Assembly: GCF_000721935.1 (NCBI RefSeq)
Contig: NZ_KL585403.1
Location: 26,787-35,725 of the forward strand
Length of the DNA stretch: 8,939 bases
Source: Streptomyces sp. NRRL WC-3549
GTDB lineage: Bacteria > Actinomycetota > Actinomycetes > Streptomycetales > Streptomycetaceae
Reading direction: 5' to 3'
A program made the position numbers and the translations under genes. Numbering within the stretch: the first letter of the stretch is position 1; every line of letters begins with the position of its first letter. The notes under the pieces were generated by a model. The model ran no database searches, had not been told where the DNA came from, and saw nothing but the letters and a program-made list of their open reading frames with translations. Below, piece by piece: positions 5,720 through 8,939 of this stretch.

Positions 5720-5910
5720 GGCAGCAGCGGACGGCCCTCCTGGGCGGCCGCTATGTGCTCGGGCCTCAACGCTTCCCCGCCGTACTGCTCGGTGAAGGCC
5801 CTGACACGTCCCAACGGCGACGACGGGTCCGGCGGCGCGCTGCTCACCGTGACCGCGAGGACTGTCTCTGCGAAGGCAATGCCCACCTGCTGCGGGTCGT
5901 TCATGTCCAT
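5716..5910 (-). CDS. Small conserved-looking hypothetical protein, 64 residues
   Basis: I place the start at ATG 5910 (M-D-M-N-D); the M at codon 3 is a possible alternative. The longer open frame upstream overlaps the helicase 3' end and looks non-coding. The product has an amphipathic helix near VGIAFAETVLAVTV, a Pro/Ser-rich turn, then RVRAFTEQYGGEALRPEHIAAAQEG, which reads as ordinary globular protein. Almost all codons end in G or C, supporting this strand. There is no Shine-Dalgarno site, but TACAGT lies 6 nt before the ATG, as expected for a leaderless mRNA. No signal peptide, membrane span or Cys is seen. It overlaps the next small ORF by GTGA, suggesting a two-gene unit. I do not recognise a family. 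Confidence 0.5.
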   Translation of the reverse strand: MDMNDPQQVGIAFAETVLAVTVSSAPPDPSSPLGRVRAFTEQYGGEALRPEHIAAAQEGRPLLP

Positions 5911-5916
5911 GCGTGC

Positions 5917-5922
5917 ACTGTA
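5917..5922 (-). promoter_or_regulatory. Putative -10 box for a leaderless transcript
   Basis: The minus strand reads TACAGT, then 6 nt, then ATG 5910. A TANNNT box at this distance puts the transcription start on or next to the A of ATG. No convincing -35 lies 17-18 nt upstream. Confidence 0.3.
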
Positions 5923-5940
5923 GGCCGCGGGTCCGACAGT

Positions 5941-5957
5941 CCGGGCCGGTGGCCCGG
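5941..5957 (-). terminator. Hairpin after the helicase gene
   Basis: CCGGGCC (5941-5947) and GGCCCGG (5951-5957) form a perfect 7-bp stem with a 3-nt GGT loop. It lies 33-49 nt past the helicase stop and just before the small-ORF start, so it probably ends the helicase transcript. No T-run follows. Confidence 0.5.
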
Positions 5958-5989
5958 GCGCCGCCTCTCGGGCGAACGCGACGGCAGTT

Positions 5990-8125
5990 TTACACCCCGG
6001 CCTCCACCAGGAACTCGCTCGGCTCACCCGACCACGACACGTACAGACCGTCCCGTGCCCGGGTGCACGCGACGAACAACAGGCAGCGTTCCGCCAGCAG
6101 GTCCGCGTCGTGCTGGAGCCGGTCGACGTCGGCCGCGGTGACCGCCCTCGGGAACGGCAGGGCCCCGTCGCTCACCCCGACGACCGCGACGCACCGGAAC
6201 TCCAGCCCCTTGAACGCGTGCATCGTGCCGACCTGCACGGCATCCGGGCCGGCGGACACATCACCCCGCAGGCGCGCGGCACGGATCCCGGCCGCCTCGA
6301 GCCGTTCCACCGCCTTGTCGCACACCTTGTTGAACCGGGCGCTGACCCCGATCTCCCTCAGCGTGATACCGCTGTCGAGCCACCCCTTCACACGGACGAC
6401 GAGCGCGTCGAGTTCGGCCTCCTCCGACGTACCGGCGAACACCTCGGGACCACTGCCGTGCAGAGCCGAACGGTAACCGAGCAGCGTCTCGTTTCGGGCG
6501 TCGTCCGCCAGCTGCTCGAAGGGGCGGCCGAGGAGGAGGGCGGTGGACCAGCTGAGGATCTCGTGGGTGGAGCGGTAGTTCTTCCGCATCTTCGTCGACC
6601 GGCCGGTCACCCGGACACCGACCGCCTTCAGGGACACCTTCGTGTCGTAGATGCGCTGGTGCGGGTCGCCCGCGATGAACAGGTCGTCGGGCCGTGCCGG
6701 AGCCGCCGCACGCAGCAGCCGCCACTGGGCCGGGTGGAGGTCCTGGGCCTCGTCCACGACCACGTGCCGATAGCGCGGCCCGTAAGCCTCCAGCAGGTCG
6801 GCGGCCTCCGCGCACGTACCCAGATAGGTGCGCAGCCCGTCCGCGGTGAGCCGGGCGGTGAACTCCTCGATCGTGCGCCAGACCAGCGGGCGGGACGACC
6901 CCGGCAGGGCGCTGCCCCGACCGCGACGCTCACAGCTCTCGTACTCCTGCGGCGTCCGCAGATTCTGGGCGAGGACGACGTGCTTGTACTCCTGGGCCAG
7001 GAACTGCGCGGTGCCGGTGAAACCGGTGGCCCTGGCGGCCTGTTCCCAGCGCCCTTCCTCCTCGTTGCCCCGCAGAGGCCTCCGTGACGTCGACACCACA
7101 CGGCCGGCGAACGCGTCGACGGTCATGATGTCGACGCGGTCACGCAGCGCCTCGTCCTCGACCAGCGCCGTGAGCCCCGCGCGCAACGCGGCCACGAGTG
7201 CGTTGGTGTACGTCGTCAGCAGGATGCGGTCCCCGTCCCGCAGATGCCCCAGCAGGTGGCGTACCCGGTGCAGGGCGACGACCGTCTTACCGGTCCCGGG
7301 ACCACCGGTCACCTGGGCCGGACCGGAGTAGGACGGACGGTAGGCGACCTTGTGCTGCGACGGGTGGAGGAAGACCCGCCAGGCGTCGAAGGGCTTGTCG
7401 AGGATGTCCCGCAGTTCCTCGGACGCGGTGACGAGAGCGATGCGTGCCCGGGTACGCCGGATGGCCGTCGCGTAGTCCTGGGTGTCCACGGGCGGATCGC
7501 CGGCGGCCACCGTGGACATGGCCACCGACACCACGTCGCGCCACACCTCCTCCACGCTGAAACCGGCCGCCAGATACTCCAGGACCTCGCGCTGGTCCTG
7601 CGGGAAGTACGGGGCGAACACCTCCAGTTGCTCCACGTCGGACAGCGTGCGGGCCTGCCGCAGGGTGGTCTCGTCGATGCCGAGCGCCCCCATGTCCCCG
7701 TCGGACACCTTCGCGAACAGCCGCTCGTCAGGGGCCGGGGCGATGCGCTCGTACGCCGGGGTGAGCTCGTCCAGCATCGCGATGTCCCGGATCTCGACCG
7801 CCCGGGTGACGGGGTTGATGCTGGCCTTCTGCTTGATCGCCCACGCGATCGCCTTGTCGTGCGGCATCACCCGCAGCAGGACGTAGGTGTCACCGCTGTC
7901 CGGCGCGAGGACGACGCCTCGCGTCCCCTGGTCGATCCGGATGGTCCGGATATGCGGATCACGGGCCCGCTTCAAGGTCTCCAGCTTGAGCCCCGGATCC
8001 TTGAACAACTGGTCCAGCGTGAGACGTTCGAACTTCTCCCACGCGTCGAACACCCCCTGTTTGACGCTGCCCTGGAGCTTGCTGAGCTGGGCGCAGAAAT
8101 CGATGTCGAAGGCGAGATGGGGCAT
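5990..8125 (-). CDS. UvrD/PcrA-type SF1 helicase with N-terminal RelE/ParE-like domain
   Basis: A 711-residue protein. The start at ATG 8125 has GGAGAG (8133-8138) 7 nt upstream. SF1 motifs are all present: Q-like FLHPSQ (252-257), Walker A GGPGTGKT (274-281), LLTTYTNAL (302-310), Walker B DEAQD (458-462), motif III AGDPHQRIY (485-493), KNYRST (515-520), motif V GTMHAFKGLEF (633-643) and motif VI VACTRAR (685-691). It should therefore hydrolyse ATP and move on nucleic acid. Residues 1-112 are separate: FDIDFCAQLSKL, a long helix, then a meander with RTIRI (60-64), VVLAP and LLRVMPHDKAIAWA (83-96). This matches the RelE/ParE toxin fold, but the usual C-terminal Tyr is a Trp and the catalytic Lys/Arg set is not obvious. 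A small helical segment (140-195) links the two. No 2B-type insertion of full UvrD size is seen, consistent with 711 residues. The stop is TAA. The gene follows the TPR gene by 45 nt, probably one operon. Helicase certain; toxin-fold assignment likely. Confidence 0.95.
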   Translation of the reverse strand: MPHLAFDIDFCAQLSKLQGSVKQGVFDAWEKFERLTLDQLFKDPGLKLETLKRARDPHIRTIRIDQGTRGVVLAPDSGDTYVLLRVMPHDKAIAWAIKQKASINPVTRAVEIRDIAMLDELTPAYERIAPAPDERLFAKVSDGDMGALGIDETTLRQARTLSDVEQLEVFAPYFPQDQREVLEYLAAGFSVEEVWRDVVSVAMSTVAAGDPPVDTQDYATAIRRTRARIALVTASEELRDILDKPFDAWRVFLHPSQHKVAYRPSYSGPAQVTGGPGTGKTVVALHRVRHLLGHLRDGDRILLTTYTNALVAALRAGLTALVEDEALRDRVDIMTVDAFAGRVVSTSRRPLRGNEEEGRWEQAARATGFTGTAQFLAQEYKHVVLAQNLRTPQEYESCERRGRGSALPGSSRPLVWRTIEEFTARLTADGLRTYLGTCAEAADLLEAYGPRYRHVVVDEAQDLHPAQWRLLRAAAPARPDDLFIAGDPHQRIYDTKVSLKAVGVRVTGRSTKMRKNYRSTHEILSWSTALLLGRPFEQLADDARNETLLGYRSALHGSGPEVFAGTSEEAELDALVVRVKGWLDSGITLREIGVSARFNKVCDKAVERLEAAGIRAARLRGDVSAGPDAVQVGTMHAFKGLEFRCVAVVGVSDGALPFPRAVTAADVDRLQHDADLLAERCLLFVACTRARDGLYVSWSGEPSEFLVEAGV

Positions 8126-8132
8126 GGGCGGA

Positions 8133-8138
8133 CTCTCC
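8133..8138 (-). promoter_or_regulatory. Ribosome binding site of the helicase
   Basis: GGAGAG on the minus strand lies 7 nt before ATG 8125. It fixes the start and gives the helicase its own initiation site inside the putative operon with the TPR gene. Confidence 0.6.
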
Positions 8139-8170
8139 GGGGAGCAGCGGGTGGTAGGGGTGACGGCCGA

Positions 8171-8939
8171 TCAGTCCGACGGTATGTCCAGACCGAGCCC
8201 GATGAGGGACAGCGCCTCGGCGACTTCCTCGGCCATCTCGTCCCCGGCACCGTAGACCAGGCACAGATCGGCGTGGAGGGGCCCGAGGACCAGCTGCGCC
8301 TCGGTCGCGTGCCCTTGGGCGAGCAGCAGCATGCCGATGTCCCGACGCAGATCGACGGCCTCCTCGCTCACGTCACCGTCCACGGCCCGGACGATGTCGA
8401 GAACCCCCCGCAGCGATGCCAACGCGTCGGTCACCTGCCCGAGTTCACCGCGGCAGCGAGCAGCCTGCGCCCGGCAGGCGCGGGCCTGCGGGCTGCTCGG
8501 GCCGCCGGTGCGCGCATACGCGTCGGCCAGGGCGTCGAACTCGGGCAGTGCGGCCCGGTAGTCGCCGCCGAGCAACCGGATCGCGGCCCGCTGCGTGCGG
8601 AGCTCCAGAACCTTCCGGCTCTCCGGGCCGAGCGCCCGCGCGGCGTGTTCGATGATCTCACTCAGGACCTCGGCGGCCTGGGCGAACCGCTCCTCTTCGA
8701 GCAGCGCGTCGGAGTGTGCGTACGCCTCGGCGATCTCCTCGCGCAGCTGCTCCGGCACAGGCACAGGCACGGGCACAGGCGACGCCGCGGCCGGATCGGC
8801 CACCGTGGGCTCCGGCGGTCGTCCGGGGCGGGCACGCGGCGCGTACGGCCGGCGGAAGATCCCCGTCGGATCCGGCACCCCCTCCGGCCCGGCCTCACCG
8901 GGATCGGTCCTCTCCCCGGGCTGCGGCAGGAACGGCCGT
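8171..8939 (-). CDS. TPR-repeat protein, 5' truncated, possibly C-terminus of a Ser/Thr kinase
   Basis: The frame is open to the right edge, so the N-terminus is missing. A GTG at 8878 is not convincing as a start, because the upstream residues (RPFLPQPGERTDPGEAG) read on smoothly. The visible 256 residues begin with a Pro/Arg/Ala linker containing DPTGIFRRPYAPRARP and a (Pro-Val) run. About four helix-pair repeats of the long TPR type follow: EERFAQAAEVLSEIIEHAARALG, GGDYRAALPEFDALADAYAR, LGQVTDALASLRGVLDIVRA and QGHATEAQLVLGPLHADLCLVYG. TPRs are protein-binding scaffolds. Actinomycetes have many Ser/Thr protein kinases with a C-terminal TPR tail after such a linker, so I infer the missing part may be a kinase; this cannot be verified here. 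The helicase follows after 45 nt. The protein may sense or recruit partners for it. TPR assignment is solid, kinase tentative. Confidence 0.85.
   Translation of the reverse strand, partial: RPFLPQPGERTDPGEAGPEGVPDPTGIFRRPYAPRARPGRPPEPTVADPAAASPVPVPVPVPEQLREEIAEAYAHSDALLEEERFAQAAEVLSEIIEHAARALGPESRKVLELRTQRAAIRLLGGDYRAALPEFDALADAYARTGGPSSPQARACRAQAARCRGELGQVTDALASLRGVLDIVRAVDGDVSEEAVDLRRDIGMLLLAQGHATEAQLVLGPLHADLCLVYGAGDEMAEEVAEALSLIGLGLDIPSD
8754..8777 (-). repeat. Hexamer microsatellite coding Pro-Val
   Basis: Four copies of GGCACA (one is GGCACG) on the plus strand encode most of a (Pro-Val) run on the minus strand, just before the TPR region. Copy changes would stay in frame and alter linker length. 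Confidence 0.85.

Noticed and set aside
5426..5923. A 165-codon plus-strand open frame opposite the small ORFs
   Set aside because: Low-complexity Arg/Pro/Ala content and no ribosome site. The minus-strand 64-residue frame has better third-position G/C use and a normal-looking sequence.
6110..7087. A 325-codon plus-strand open frame inside the helicase gene
   Set aside because: It is antisense to a gene with every SF1 helicase motif intact; a mirror frame of GC-rich codons is expected.
1..8939. tRNA/rRNA genes, CRISPR arrays, insertion sequences, integrase attachment sites
   Set aside because: No cloverleaf-like tRNA, regularly spaced repeats, transposase motifs or paired flanking direct repeats were seen. 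Found repeats are short coding tandem repeats or hairpins.

Overview
The very high G+C content, the strong bias to G or C at third codon positions, GTG starts, purine-rich Shine-Dalgarno sites and the protein families present all point to a Streptomyces or closely related actinomycete chromosome. The window looks like an accessory or arm-like stretch of conserved-hypothetical and signalling genes. I saw no rRNA, tRNA, transposase, integrase or CRISPR array.

Layout, left to right. (1) 1-1317 (+) is the 3' part of an unrecognised protein with an N-terminal domain, a repeat-rich Pro/Ala/Thr linker and a compact C-terminal domain. It converges on (2) 1375-1887 (-), a WWQW-motif protein of unknown function. 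(3) 2076-3329 (-) is a two-pass membrane protein with a cytoplasmic helix-hairpin-helix (HhH) segment. A gene-poor spacer of about 420 bp separates it from the divergent (4) 3752-4450 (+), a secreted lipoprotein of LppX/LprG-like architecture. (5) 4648-5448 (-) is a SAM-dependent methyltransferase of the DUF574/Methyltransf_19 type, convergent with the lipoprotein; two large hairpins lie between them. (6) Two small overlapping minus-strand ORFs (5716-5910 and 5498-5719) sit upstream of the methyltransferase. The second resembles a decayed start of an AraC-family regulator. (7) 5990-8125 (-) is an SF1/UvrD-type helicase with a RelE/ParE-like N-terminal domain. (8) 8171 to the right edge (-) is the C-terminal part of a TPR protein, possibly the tail of a Ser/Thr kinase.

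How the genes may work together. The TPR gene and the helicase are 45 nt apart on the same strand and are probably cotranscribed. This is the most interesting unit: a toxin-fold/helicase fusion beside a TPR signalling protein, which could be a stress or defence module. That is inference only. The small ORFs and the methyltransferase may form a second transcription unit, set off from the helicase by a hairpin at 5941-5957. The HhH membrane protein and the lipoprotein start divergently, from a spacer holding an extended inverted repeat. No complete known defence system can be identified from this window alone.
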